64,000 nucleotides of DNA from Sulfurimonas sp. (GTDB taxonomy: Bacteria > Campylobacterota > Campylobacteria > Campylobacterales > Sulfurimonadaceae): positions 1 to 64,000 of the forward strand of contig QNZS01000038.1 of assembly GCA_003978465.1 (NCBI GenBank), given 5' to 3'. A program made the position numbers and the translations under genes. Positions 9,157 through 17,797 of the stretch are shown piece after piece. Each line of letters opens with the position of its first letter. Within the stretch, counting starts at the first letter, position 1. The notes under the pieces are model-generated. The model saw only the letters and a list, made by a program, of their open reading frames with translations, was not told the origin of the DNA and did no database searches.

Positions 9157-10296
9157 ATGAATTTTGAACCCTATCCATTTGAAAAACTAAATAATTTACT
9201 CAAAAATATTATACCTAACCAAAATTTGGCTCCTTCTGTCCTTACTATAGGCGAACCTCAGTTTGAAACACCAGCATTTATCCAAAAAGCTCTATCAGAT
9301 AATACTCCTCTACTTAAAAAATATCCTAAAACAGGTGGAGAAGTTAATCTTAGAGAGGCGATCAAGGCTTTTATAAAACGACGTTTTAATACAAGCCTTA
9401 GTGATGCAGAGATTATCCCTTGTTTTGGAACAAGAGAAGTACTTTTTAACTTCCCTCAGTTTTTACTTTTTGACAAAAAAAACCCTGTTATGGCTTACAC
9501 AAATCCTTTTTATCAGATCTATGAGGGTGCAGCACTTGCTACTCACTCACGTGTAATTCATATCAACCTTACAAAAGAAAATGACTTTAAACCAGAGATA
9601 AATGAAGAAGAATTAGCAGAGTGTGACCTCGTAATTTTAAACTTTCCTAACAATCCAACTACATCTACTTTAACACTAGATGAACTGGGTCAATGGGTAA
9701 AACTTGCACTAAAACACAACTTTGTACTTTTAAATGATGAGTGTTATAGTGAGATATATGCGCATTCTCCCTCACCTTCTCTTTTAGAAGCTTCTACTCA
9801 TGTAGGCAACAGTGAATTTAAAAATATTCTTGTTATAAATTCTATTTCTAAACGCTCATCTGCACCGGGACTGCGTTCTGGTTTTATCGCTGGTGATGCA
9901 GAGATACTACGGGAATATATGAAGTACAGAACTTATATAGGTTGTGCATCCCCCCTTCCACTTCAAAGTGCAGCAGCAGCAGCTTGGAATGATGAAGAGC
10001 ATGTCATAACTTCACGAAAGATATATAAAGAAAACTTTATAATTGCAAAAGAGATACTCGGAACGGAGATACCATCTGCTACTTTTTATCTTTGGATAGA
10101 AGTAAAAGATGCCCTGGAGTTTACAAAAAAACTTTATGAGAAATACAATGTAAAAGTCCTTCCGGGTGAGTTTTTAGCAAGAAGTAGCCATAAAGAAAAA
10201 AATCCTGGTTTAGGTTACATCCGAATAGCATTAGTTGAAAACCAAGAAAAAACGAGAAGTGCATTACAAAGAATCAAGGATTGTCTCAATGGATAA
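9157..10296 (+). CDS. PLP-dependent aminotransferase, DapC-like (succinyldiaminopimelate transaminase)
   Basis: A class I/II fold-type I aminotransferase of 379 residues. The order NFPNNPT (near residue 165), LNDECYSEIY, and SISKRSSAPGLRSG with the PLP-binding Lys near residue 231 matches the family. In Campylobacterota this gene type serves lysine and peptidoglycan synthesis by making N-succinyl-LL-diaminopimelate. Its place just upstream of murC fits cell-wall supply. I chose the ATG at 9157 rather than the TTG at 9151 because the protein then starts MNFEPYPFE, as in relatives. The next gene overlaps its end by eight bases. Confidence 0.8.
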   Translation: MNFEPYPFEKLNNLLKNIIPNQNLAPSVLTIGEPQFETPAFIQKALSDNTPLLKKYPKTGGEVNLREAIKAFIKRRFNTSLSDAEIIPCFGTREVLFNFPQFLLFDKKNPVMAYTNPFYQIYEGAALATHSRVIHINLTKENDFKPEINEEELAECDLVILNFPNNPTTSTLTLDELGQWVKLALKHNFVLLNDECYSEIYAHSPSPSLLEASTHVGNSEFKNILVINSISKRSSAPGLRSGFIAGDAEILREYMKYRTYIGCASPLPLQSAAAAAWNDEEHVITSRKIYKENFIIAKEILGTEIPSATFYLWIEVKDALEFTKKLYEKYNVKVLPGEFLARSSHKEKNPGLGYIRIALVENQEKTRSALQRIKDCLNG

Positions 10297-10777
10297 AGTG
10301 AAAGACCTAAAAACAAAAGTACTTAAAGCACAACAAGAAAGTGATATAGCCTCTTTATATGTCTTAGAGCAAAAGGCACATGAGGTATTTGATGAAGATA
10401 CAATCGCTGGTTTTTATGCAAGTATACTTGACTTAGCACTAGAAAAACTCACAGATACTTTAGAGTCACATAGAAAGATGGACATGAGTGAAGTTCAAGA
10501 CTTTGCAACAGTTCGTGCACTCTATGAATATGCGATGGAACATTATTCAGCAGGTGAACCAAAAGATGCATCAGCACTCTTTGAAGTACTCAGTGGTTTA
10601 ACAAATGATAAAAATTTTGCTAAGGCACTTAAGTTTCACTGGATAGCTTCTGCAGCAAAAATGAGTTTAGACGATTTTATGTCAAAGATAGCTGATATTG
10701 ACATGACTCAAACTAAGGGAACTTTTTATATCTCTGCATTTACAAAAGAGGCACAAAATGTGCTAGATAATGTGTAA
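10289..10777 (+). CDS. conserved hypothetical protein in the murC operon
   Basis: From the ATG at 10289 this is a 162-residue soluble, mostly helical, acidic protein. An AAGGA ribosome site sits seven bases ahead, and the start overlaps the aminotransferase stop, so I reject the longer upstream start. No signal peptide, membrane helix or catalytic motif is visible. It has the helical-repeat look of a scaffold or adaptor (LEQKAHEVFDEDTIAGFYA). It lies 18 bases upstream of murC, in an operon devoted to cell-wall precursors. Function unknown. Confidence 0.75.
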   Translation: MDKVKDLKTKVLKAQQESDIASLYVLEQKAHEVFDEDTIAGFYASILDLALEKLTDTLESHRKMDMSEVQDFATVRALYEYAMEHYSAGEPKDASALFEVLSGLTNDKNFAKALKFHWIASAAKMSLDDFMSKIADIDMTQTKGTFYISAFTKEAQNVLDNV

Positions 10778-10795
10778 TAAGAAAGGGTTTAATAT

Positions 10796-12109
10796 ATGAA
10801 AATACATTTTATTGGAATCGGTGGCATCGGTATCTCTGGACTCGCTCAATATATGCACTTTAAAGGTCATACGGTAAGTGGCTCTGATATTAAAGATAGT
10901 CTCATCACTAGTAAACTACGTAAAATGGGAATGACTATTACAGTACCTCATTCAAAAATGGCTATAGATAACCAAAACTTAGTTATTCACTCAGCCATTA
11001 TTAGCCCTCAGAATTCAGAAATAATTGCAGCAAAAGCTAAGGGTATAGAAGTACTCGCTAGACGAGAAGCACTTGTAAAAATTCTTGATGATAAAAAAGT
11101 GTATTCTGTTGCTGGTGCACATGGCAAAAGTACTACAACTGCAATACTTACAGCTATTATGAATGGTTCAGCTATCATAGGTGCTGAGTCTAAAGCCTTT
11201 GGTTCAAATGTTCGCTATGATGCATCAACTGATGTTTTGCTATTTGAAGCGGATGAGTCTGATGGAAGTTTTATAAACTCAAATGCATACTGCGCTATAG
11301 TCATCAATGCGGAACCAGAGCATATGGAATACTACGACTACAACCACGATAGATTTTATGACTGTTACAAGACTTTTATAAATGCAGCACCTTGTAGAGT
11401 ATTAAATGCAGAAGACCCATTTTTAAGTACCTTAGTAGATACAGTAGAGGCACAATGGCTCTACCCTTCAACTGATATCACAAAAGTCAACTACACTCTT
11501 GTAAACAACGAGCCTCATACAAAATTTGAGTTTCGTAACTTTGGTGAATTTAGTGTTTGGGGATTTGGAAAGCATATAGCACTTGATGCTGCTTTAGCTA
11601 TTTTAGCCGCACTGAACTCTATGGATATAGAAGATATCCGTACAAATCTTTTAAACTTTAAAGGTATCAAAAAACGTTTTGATATAGTTGGTGCAGAAGA
11701 TGATAGTGTAATCATAGATGACTATGCTCACCACCCAACAGAGATAAAAGCAACATTTGAATCAGTGAAAGAATATGCAAAGCTCAAAGGCTTCCAAAAG
11801 ATTACTGCTATTTGGCAACCACATAAATACTCTCGAACTATAGATAATCTTGAAGAATTTAGAAAATGTTTTGATGGGGCAGATGAGCTTATCATACTTC
11901 CAGTTTGGGCTGCTAATGAAGAACATCGTCATATAGATTTTGCCCATGAGTTTAAGGCATATAATCTTACAATTGCAGACACAATTAAACGTGCAAATAA
12001 CCACATAACTGTGATTAAAGATGCACAGAATTTACAAACACTAGATAAGGGCCTTATAATAGGCTTTGGCGCTGGTGATATTTCATACCAAATAAGAGGA
12101 ACTGCTTAA
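10796..12109 (+). CDS. murC: UDP-N-acetylmuramate--L-alanine ligase
   Basis: MurC adds L-Ala to UDP-MurNAc, the first amino-acid step of peptidoglycan synthesis in the cytoplasm. The 437 residues carry the Rossmann-like start (HFIGIGGIGISG), the ATP P-loop GAHGKSTTT near residue 107, the EADESDGSF segment near residue 155, and the C-terminal DDYAHHPTEI near residue 307. The length is typical of this phylum. Its stop and the next ATG share one base. All catalytic motifs are intact. Confidence 0.96.
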   Translation: MKIHFIGIGGIGISGLAQYMHFKGHTVSGSDIKDSLITSKLRKMGMTITVPHSKMAIDNQNLVIHSAIISPQNSEIIAAKAKGIEVLARREALVKILDDKKVYSVAGAHGKSTTTAILTAIMNGSAIIGAESKAFGSNVRYDASTDVLLFEADESDGSFINSNAYCAIVINAEPEHMEYYDYNHDRFYDCYKTFINAAPCRVLNAEDPFLSTLVDTVEAQWLYPSTDITKVNYTLVNNEPHTKFEFRNFGEFSVWGFGKHIALDAALAILAALNSMDIEDIRTNLLNFKGIKKRFDIVGAEDDSVIIDDYAHHPTEIKATFESVKEYAKLKGFQKITAIWQPHKYSRTIDNLEEFRKCFDGADELIILPVWAANEEHRHIDFAHEFKAYNLTIADTIKRANNHITVIKDAQNLQTLDKGLIIGFGAGDISYQIRGTA

Positions 12110-12438
12110 TGACATATATATTAGGTCTTGTTGTTATAGGGTTCTTTTTTTTAGCCCTACATTATTTTACTGAGTTTGACCATATGCAAAAGGTGTATAT
12201 AGTCATCATTGTACTCTCTATTCTTTCTGTTGCTGTTATGTACAACGAGTACAATAAACAAGAGAACAAAAAAATGCTTGATGCTGTTTTAAAGTACAAG
12301 CAAGGACAGACTCTCAAATGTGAAGACAAAGATGTCAACAGTTTCAATTACACTCTAAGCATCGGCACTTATACTTTTATTGGACGAAAGAATACTCCAA
12401 ACTATTCGGAGATGATTAGTGCATCTACATGTCAGTAA
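12109..12438 (+). CDS. small conserved membrane protein between murC and mutS2
   Basis: A 109-residue protein with two membrane helices (about residues 3-20 and 27-45) and a soluble C-terminal domain with two Cys (LKCEDKDV and the ASTCQ end). Its ATG overlaps the murC stop by one base and its end overlaps the mutS2 start by ten bases, so it is clearly translated within this operon. I do not recognise a named family. Confidence 0.75.
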   Translation: MTYILGLVVIGFFFLALHYFTEFDHMQKVYIVIIVLSILSVAVMYNEYNKQENKKMLDAVLKYKQGQTLKCEDKDVNSFNYTLSIGTYTFIGRKNTPNYSEMISASTCQ

Positions 12439-14651
12439 GTACTAAACAGGAGAGAATAAACACTCTTATAAAACAGCTCGATATTCACGAGCATATTGAA
12501 CAATTTTCAAGCTTTTTCTCACGTGAGAGCTCTCTTTATATAGAGGGTGATCAAGAGCTTCACTTCAAATATATCAAAGCCCTTGATAAGTTAGAATTCA
12601 AAGCACCTCCAAAGGTTACCGATTTTACAACTATTAAACAGCATCTAAAGAAGCAAGGTGTTTTAAACTTTGAACAGATCTTTGAGATAGTAAAAATTGT
12701 TCGTTATTTTAGATACTTTAGGAACCGTAAAATTGATGGTATTATTGGCGATTTTATGGCTAAGTTTGATATCCCAGAGAAATTTACTGAAGTTGAAAAA
12801 TATTTTACCCATGATGGTAAGTTTGAAGAAAACCTTGATGAAAACCTTTTTGGACTCTCTGCTCGTATAAAAGAGCATCGTAATGTAATGTCGAGCTCAC
12901 TCAAACGTATGATGGGAAGTTCCAAACTTGCTGGGTACCTCATAGACACTCAAGTACACTTTGTAAACAATGAAGACTGTCTTTTAGTTCGTGGTGGTTT
13001 TAACCATGTTTTAAAAGGTGCTGTTGTTGGTCGCTCATCTGGTGGTTTCTTTTTTGTCTCTCCTGATAGTATATTAAAATCAAAAGAGAAAATACGTTTC
13101 ATTGAGCAAGAAAGAGAATCAATATTTTACGAGTATACCAAAGAATTTTCAGCTAAACTAGCAGAACTTCAGCCTTTTATAAACTTCATAGATAAAGAGT
13201 TTACAAAGTTTGACAACTACCAAGCACGTGTTCTTTTTGCTCAAAGCAAAAATATGCAACTCGTAAAAAGTCAAAAAGATTCTAAAATCATTCTCAGTGG
13301 TTTTATCCACCCTGCACTTTCTAATGCAAAACCTATCAGTGTCGACTTCTCAAAAAATATTTTAATGATAACAGGGGTAAATGCAGGTGGTAAAACGATG
13401 CTACTCAAATCAATACTTGCCTCTGCATTTATGGCAAAGTACATTATACCTATGAAACTCGATGAGCATAAATCTCACATCGGAAGTTTTAAAACAGTTC
13501 TTAGTATCATAGATGACCCACAAAATGTTAAAAATGACATCTCTACTTTTGCTGGACGTATGCAAGAATTTGCTAATATTTTTAAAGAGACTTCAGCCCT
13601 CGTTGGAGTCGATGAGATAGAGCTCGGAACTGACTCAGACGAGGCAGCTGCTCTGTTTAAAGTTATACTCGATGACCTTATCAAACGCAGACAAAAGGTA
13701 GTAGTAACAACTCACCATAAACGTTTAGCTGCTCTTATGGCTGACCGTGATGATGTTGAGCTTATGGCCGCTATTTATGATGAAGAGGCGAGAAAACCCA
13801 CCTATGAGTTTATGCAAGGAATTATTGGTAAGTCTTATGCTTTTGAGACAGCTGCAAGATATGGAATAAATAATGCCATTGTAAAAGAGGCGAAAGCTGT
13901 TTATGGTGACAACTCTGAAAAACTTTCTTTACTAATAGAACGCGGAAGTCAGTTAGAACGTGAGCTCAAACACAAACATAAACTTGTAGATGATAAACTT
14001 GCTGAGCTTAAGAAGAAAGAAGCTCAACTCAAAGATACAAGAGAGGAACAACTTCTTGAGATAGAAGAGCAAAAAGCAGCACTTAAGCGTAGCTATGATG
14101 TCGCTATCAGCCAGGCAAAAGTTGCCGCAAAAGCAAATGACCCGAAGTCAATTCACCGTGCTATGAACAAGGCCAATAAAAAACTACCACCAACAGGCGA
14201 AGAGACAATCCAAAGAGATGAGACCTTCAAAGTTGGTGATGTTGTAAAGTATCATTCTAGCTGTGGGACTATCATATCTATGAGAGGTGAAAAAGAGGCT
14301 ACTATAGAGATGGATGGGATGAAGGTTCGTGTTAAAATAAAACATCTTCACCATACAAAAGCTCTTAAACTCAAACCTCAAACGAATGTCCACCTACATG
14401 TAGAAAAGAGAGCTGGTCTAAAGTGTGACTTACATGGGATGAGAGCTGATGAAGCCTGTGATGTTTTAGATAAGTTCTTAAATGATGCGCTTATAAACGG
14501 ATGGGACGAGGTTATAGTCTATCATGGTATTGGCACAGGTAAACTCTCCTTTGCAGTGAAGAACTTTCTTATTGCACATCCTAGAGTTCAAGGTTTTTTA
14601 GATGCGCCACAGCACTTAGGTGGTTTTGGTGCTAAAATCGTGAGTCTGTAG
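12429..14651 (+). CDS. mutS2: MutS2 family DNA-binding ATPase with Smr domain
   Basis: MutS2 binds branched DNA and stalled ribosomes. In Helicobacter it suppresses homologous recombination. The 740 residues lack the MutS1 mismatch-reading domain. They show the core and lever, the ABC-type ATPase with P-loop GVNAGGKTM near residue 316 and Walker B-like VDEIELGTD near residue 395, and a long coiled coil near 500-580. The C-terminal Smr nuclease domain has DLHGM near 673 and YHGIGTGKL near 699. All motifs are intact. It overlaps the preceding small gene by ten bases. Confidence 0.94.
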   Translation: MSVSTKQERINTLIKQLDIHEHIEQFSSFFSRESSLYIEGDQELHFKYIKALDKLEFKAPPKVTDFTTIKQHLKKQGVLNFEQIFEIVKIVRYFRYFRNRKIDGIIGDFMAKFDIPEKFTEVEKYFTHDGKFEENLDENLFGLSARIKEHRNVMSSSLKRMMGSSKLAGYLIDTQVHFVNNEDCLLVRGGFNHVLKGAVVGRSSGGFFFVSPDSILKSKEKIRFIEQERESIFYEYTKEFSAKLAELQPFINFIDKEFTKFDNYQARVLFAQSKNMQLVKSQKDSKIILSGFIHPALSNAKPISVDFSKNILMITGVNAGGKTMLLKSILASAFMAKYIIPMKLDEHKSHIGSFKTVLSIIDDPQNVKNDISTFAGRMQEFANIFKETSALVGVDEIELGTDSDEAAALFKVILDDLIKRRQKVVVTTHHKRLAALMADRDDVELMAAIYDEEARKPTYEFMQGIIGKSYAFETAARYGINNAIVKEAKAVYGDNSEKLSLLIERGSQLERELKHKHKLVDDKLAELKKKEAQLKDTREEQLLEIEEQKAALKRSYDVAISQAKVAAKANDPKSIHRAMNKANKKLPPTGEETIQRDETFKVGDVVKYHSSCGTIISMRGEKEATIEMDGMKVRVKIKHLHHTKALKLKPQTNVHLHVEKRAGLKCDLHGMRADEACDVLDKFLNDALINGWDEVIVYHGIGTGKLSFAVKNFLIAHPRVQGFLDAPQHLGGFGAKIVSL

Positions 14652-14652
14652 A

Positions 14653-15843
14653 GTGCGTAAAAAAGTTTTAGTTGTTGGTGCGGGTGCTAGTGGAATCCTT
14701 AGTGCCATTCTTTGTGCAAGAAAAGGTGCAAAAGTAGAAGTCTATGAACAAAACACTAAAATTGCTAAAAAGATTTTAGTGAGTGGTAATGGTCGTTGTA
14801 ATATCTCAAACAGACAACTCTCATCTTCTGACTACTTTAGTCACAATCCATCATTTGTAAACTTTGCACTTCAAAGTTTTAGTTTTGATAAGTTTGAGAA
14901 GTTCTGCAATGAGATTGGTCTCTTTTTAAATGTTTTAGATGATGGTCGTGCATACCCTCTCTCAAATGAAGCTAAGAGTGTTGTAAAAATATTTGAGGAT
15001 TATGCCAAAGGCCTTGGAGTTATTTTTCATACTGATACACATATTACAGATATAAAAAAGCTCATGAAAGACTCGGATGCAGTAATAATTGCTACAGGCT
15101 CGCGTGCTGGTGAACATCTAGGTGGAAATAGTAATGGTGAAGAGTTTGCTAAAGAGTTTGGACACACTATTCTTCCCTCTTATCCAAGTCTTGTACAACT
15201 CCATCTAAACTCACAAATCGTAAAAAAAATGAGTGGTGTTAAACTGAGTGCAGAAGTGACTCTTATCTTAAATGGTGTCAAAGATATTAGTGTAATTGGT
15301 GATGTTCTATTTACTAACTATGGTGTTTCTGGTTTTGCTATCTTAGATATCTCTCAAGCTGTTTCATCAGCACTTATAGGTTACCAAGCTGTAGATATCA
15401 GTATAAACCTCTTACCTGCATTTAATATGCAAAAACTCGCACAGCATATCTCTAAAATAGCTCAAAATATGCCTACTCTAACTATTTTAGATATTTTAGT
15501 CGGGATTATTCCTATTAAAGTTGCAAATGGTGTACTTGAAGAGTTAAATATAGCTAACACTATAAAAGATAAAGAAATTCATATAAAACTGGCTAAACGC
15601 ATAGCCAACCTCATTCTCAACTGGAAGTTCGAGGTATTTGATACTCATGGATTTAGACATGCTGAAGTGAGTGGTGGTGGAATAGATACAAGTGAAATAG
15701 ATGAAACAACAATGATGAGTAAAAAGACTAAAAACCTCTACTTTGTAGGGGAAGTTTTAGATGTTCTTGGTCGAAGAGGTGGTTACAACTTCGCTTTTGC
15801 ATGGTCTAGTGCTTACCTTGCGGCAAAGAATATCATACACTAA
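14653..15843 (+). CDS. HI0933-like FAD-binding flavoprotein
   Basis: This 396-residue protein belongs to the HI0933/YhiN family of flavoproteins, annotated as aminoacetone-oxidase-like or NAD(P)/FAD-dependent. The N-terminal dinucleotide fold has VVGAGASGILSAI, followed by GNGRCNISN (near residue 49) and the C-terminal GEVLDVLGRRGGYNFAFAW signature, which is very strong for this family. The start is GTG, two bases after the mutS2 stop, so translation is coupled. The true substrate of the family is not established. Confidence 0.88.
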   Translation: MRKKVLVVGAGASGILSAILCARKGAKVEVYEQNTKIAKKILVSGNGRCNISNRQLSSSDYFSHNPSFVNFALQSFSFDKFEKFCNEIGLFLNVLDDGRAYPLSNEAKSVVKIFEDYAKGLGVIFHTDTHITDIKKLMKDSDAVIIATGSRAGEHLGGNSNGEEFAKEFGHTILPSYPSLVQLHLNSQIVKKMSGVKLSAEVTLILNGVKDISVIGDVLFTNYGVSGFAILDISQAVSSALIGYQAVDISINLLPAFNMQKLAQHISKIAQNMPTLTILDILVGIIPIKVANGVLEELNIANTIKDKEIHIKLAKRIANLILNWKFEVFDTHGFRHAEVSGGGIDTSEIDETTMMSKKTKNLYFVGEVLDVLGRRGGYNFAFAWSSAYLAAKNIIH

Positions 15844-16053
15844 ACTTTTATCTTGCCAAGTTAGTCAAAATAAGATCAATTAATAGTTTTTTCAATATAC
15901 TTCACAAAATATTCTCCTAAATATATCTTTCTATATTCATTTTCTATTTAATATAAACTTAAGTTTATTTTCCTTATAATAATTTTAAGCACTTCTTGTT
16001 TACATACTGTATTCAAAGAAATAAGGCTTATTACTCTTATTAAAGGATTGACT

Positions 16054-16458
16054 ATGAAAGTGTATATTGGATTGATAGCAGGGGCTCTACTGGTGGGATT
16101 AAGTATGAGTGGATGTAGTAACAATGATGGTAGAACTGAATTTAAAAACTTGAGTAAAGCACCAGCAGCAGATCCATCAATTGATGCTAGAGCATTATTT
16201 GTTGATAAATGTATGAAGTGTCACGGTGATAAAGGTACAACTCATCCATTGGCAGAGCCATTTGTGATTGCAGGACAGCCTAAAGAGTTATTGATTGCAA
16301 AGATTGAAGGATATCAAGCATTGACCTTCGGTGGAAGACTAAGAGGACAGATGGCTACATCAGTTCAACTACTAACACCAGAAGAAGTAAATGCGGTAGC
16401 AGACTATGTATCAAAACTAGGAACAAAGACCGCAGTACCGAGCCAAGATAAATGGTAG
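16054..16458 (+). CDS. lipoprotein cytochrome c
   Basis: A 134-residue small c-type cytochrome. The lipoprotein signal ends SMSGC (Cys21). The haem site CMKCH uses Cys53, Cys56 and His57. A distal Met is available in GQMATSVQLLTPEEVNAVADYV, which is the usual C-terminal helix. It acts in the periplasm as a one-electron carrier. An AAGGA site six bases ahead supports the ATG at 16054 over a TTG two codons earlier. It is flanked by spacers and probably monocistronic. The decayed cytochrome near 8.3-8.7 kb has a related C-terminus. Confidence 0.9.
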   Translation: MKVYIGLIAGALLVGLSMSGCSNNDGRTEFKNLSKAPAADPSIDARALFVDKCMKCHGDKGTTHPLAEPFVIAGQPKELLIAKIEGYQALTFGGRLRGQMATSVQLLTPEEVNAVADYVSKLGTKTAVPSQDKW

Positions 16459-16549
16459 AACTGCATACTGGACGATTTGCAAACCTATTCGCAATGCTTT
16501 AACAACTATCAAATTAAGAAATTCTTAAGAGGATAAATATAGGAAATAA

Positions 16550-17335
16550 ATGAATAGCGAAAACTCTACTTTAGCACTTGCGCTTAAAGACCTTTTTACA
16601 GGTACAATGATAAAGTATTCTTTATTACCTTTTATATTTAGTATGCTAATTTTATATGTTCTATTTTTTGTAATTGCTGGTATTGGTCTTGATTCTCTTG
16701 GAAGTATGGAAATAAGTTCAACTGAGACTAGTATGGTAAATGGTGTACAAAATACAGATACATTTCAAGCTACACTACAAGGAACTACACTTGTTAAGTG
16801 GCTTATGAGTAGTGCTATTACTTCTTGGTTTGCTACTTTTTTAGTTTATACTATTGGTAGTTTCTTAACACTCTACTTTTCTATCTTTCTGGCCCTCATT
16901 GTAGTTGGTTTTTTAACACCAACAATTTTAAGAGAACTCCAACTAAGACACTATAGTGATGTAGAGATGATAGGACATTCCAACATAACTGAGGCACTCT
17001 TTCTCACTGTTAAGTGGGCCTTAATTATGTTTATAATGCTTATTCTTTTCCTACCCCTATATTTTATTCCGATTGTAAATATAGTAGCATTTAATCTACC
17101 CTTGTATTACTTTTTTCATAAAATAATGACATATGATGTGGGATCTACAATCTGTACAAAAGAGGAAAATATGAAGATAAAGTTCTTTCATGCAACAACT
17201 CTACATTTAAAGACACTTGGATTATATCTACTTTCACTTATTCCATTAGTAGTCTTTTTTGCCTCTGTGTTTTATATAATATACTTGGGGCATAGCTACT
17301 TTTTAGAAGTAAGGAAAATGAGAAGTGAGGCTTAA
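16550..17335 (+). CDS. EI24/CysZ-like multi-span membrane protein
   Basis: A 261-residue integral membrane protein with about four long hydrophobic stretches (near residues 22-45, 95-130, 160-190 and 230-255). The layout, with a segment beginning LFTGTMIKYSLLPF and a loop FFHKIMTYDVG, resembles the EI24-domain family that includes CysZ, a sulfate or sulfite channel. Catalytic or ion-binding residues cannot be read from sequence. It overlaps the convergent HMA gene by four bases. Transport of a small anion is possible but unproven. Confidence 0.7.
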   Translation: MNSENSTLALALKDLFTGTMIKYSLLPFIFSMLILYVLFFVIAGIGLDSLGSMEISSTETSMVNGVQNTDTFQATLQGTTLVKWLMSSAITSWFATFLVYTIGSFLTLYFSIFLALIVVGFLTPTILRELQLRHYSDVEMIGHSNITEALFLTVKWALIMFIMLILFLPLYFIPIVNIVAFNLPLYYFFHKIMTYDVGSTICTKEENMKIKFFHATTLHLKTLGLYLLSLIPLVVFFASVFYIIYLGHSYFLEVRKMRSEA

Positions 17336-17763
17336 TCCATTGCTCCACACTTACCTGCACCACATTTCATTGTAGTGCTTGACTCTTTAGTTCTTTTTGA
17401 TACATTTTTCTTTGCTGTGTGAACATAGTCTTCATAAGAGATAGGTCTATAACCTGTTTTTCTTATCTCTTTCATAACAGCATCTATATCTGTTTTTACT
17501 AAGTCATACTCAACAACAGCATTACCCTCTGTTGCAGATGCAGTGATACTCTTTACCCCTTGCATCTTTTTAGCAGCTCCTGCTAAAGCCTGCTCGCAAG
17601 ACTCACAAGTCATACCATCAATCTTTACAAGTTTAGTCGATAGTACTGGAAGTACTATAGTTGTACTTTTACCATTTGCCGCTATGTCAATTACATATAC
17701 TCCAAATGAGATGATTATTGTTAAAAATATTGTAAGTGTTATTACTATTTTTTTATTAAACAT
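17332..17763 (-). CDS. membrane-anchored heavy-metal-associated (HMA) domain protein
   Basis: A 143-residue protein with one N-terminal membrane helix (residues 6-25), then an HMA domain with GMTCESC (Cys53, Cys56) and the closing TGYRPISYEDY strand. A second Cys pair in the C-terminal KCGAGKCGAM tail could also bind metal. Such MerP-like proteins bind Cu(I), Hg(II) or similar ions and pass them to P-type ATPases. No ATPase is adjacent. The domain probably faces the periplasm, given the short N-terminus. Metal identity is not known. Confidence 0.8.
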   Translation of the reverse strand: MFNKKIVITLTIFLTIIISFGVYVIDIAANGKSTTIVLPVLSTKLVKIDGMTCESCEQALAGAAKKMQGVKSITASATEGNAVVEYDLVKTDIDAVMKEIRKTGYRPISYEDYVHTAKKNVSKRTKESSTTMKCGAGKCGAMD

Positions 17764-17797
17764 TTTATTCCTTTTTTAAGAATATCATTATAGCAAA

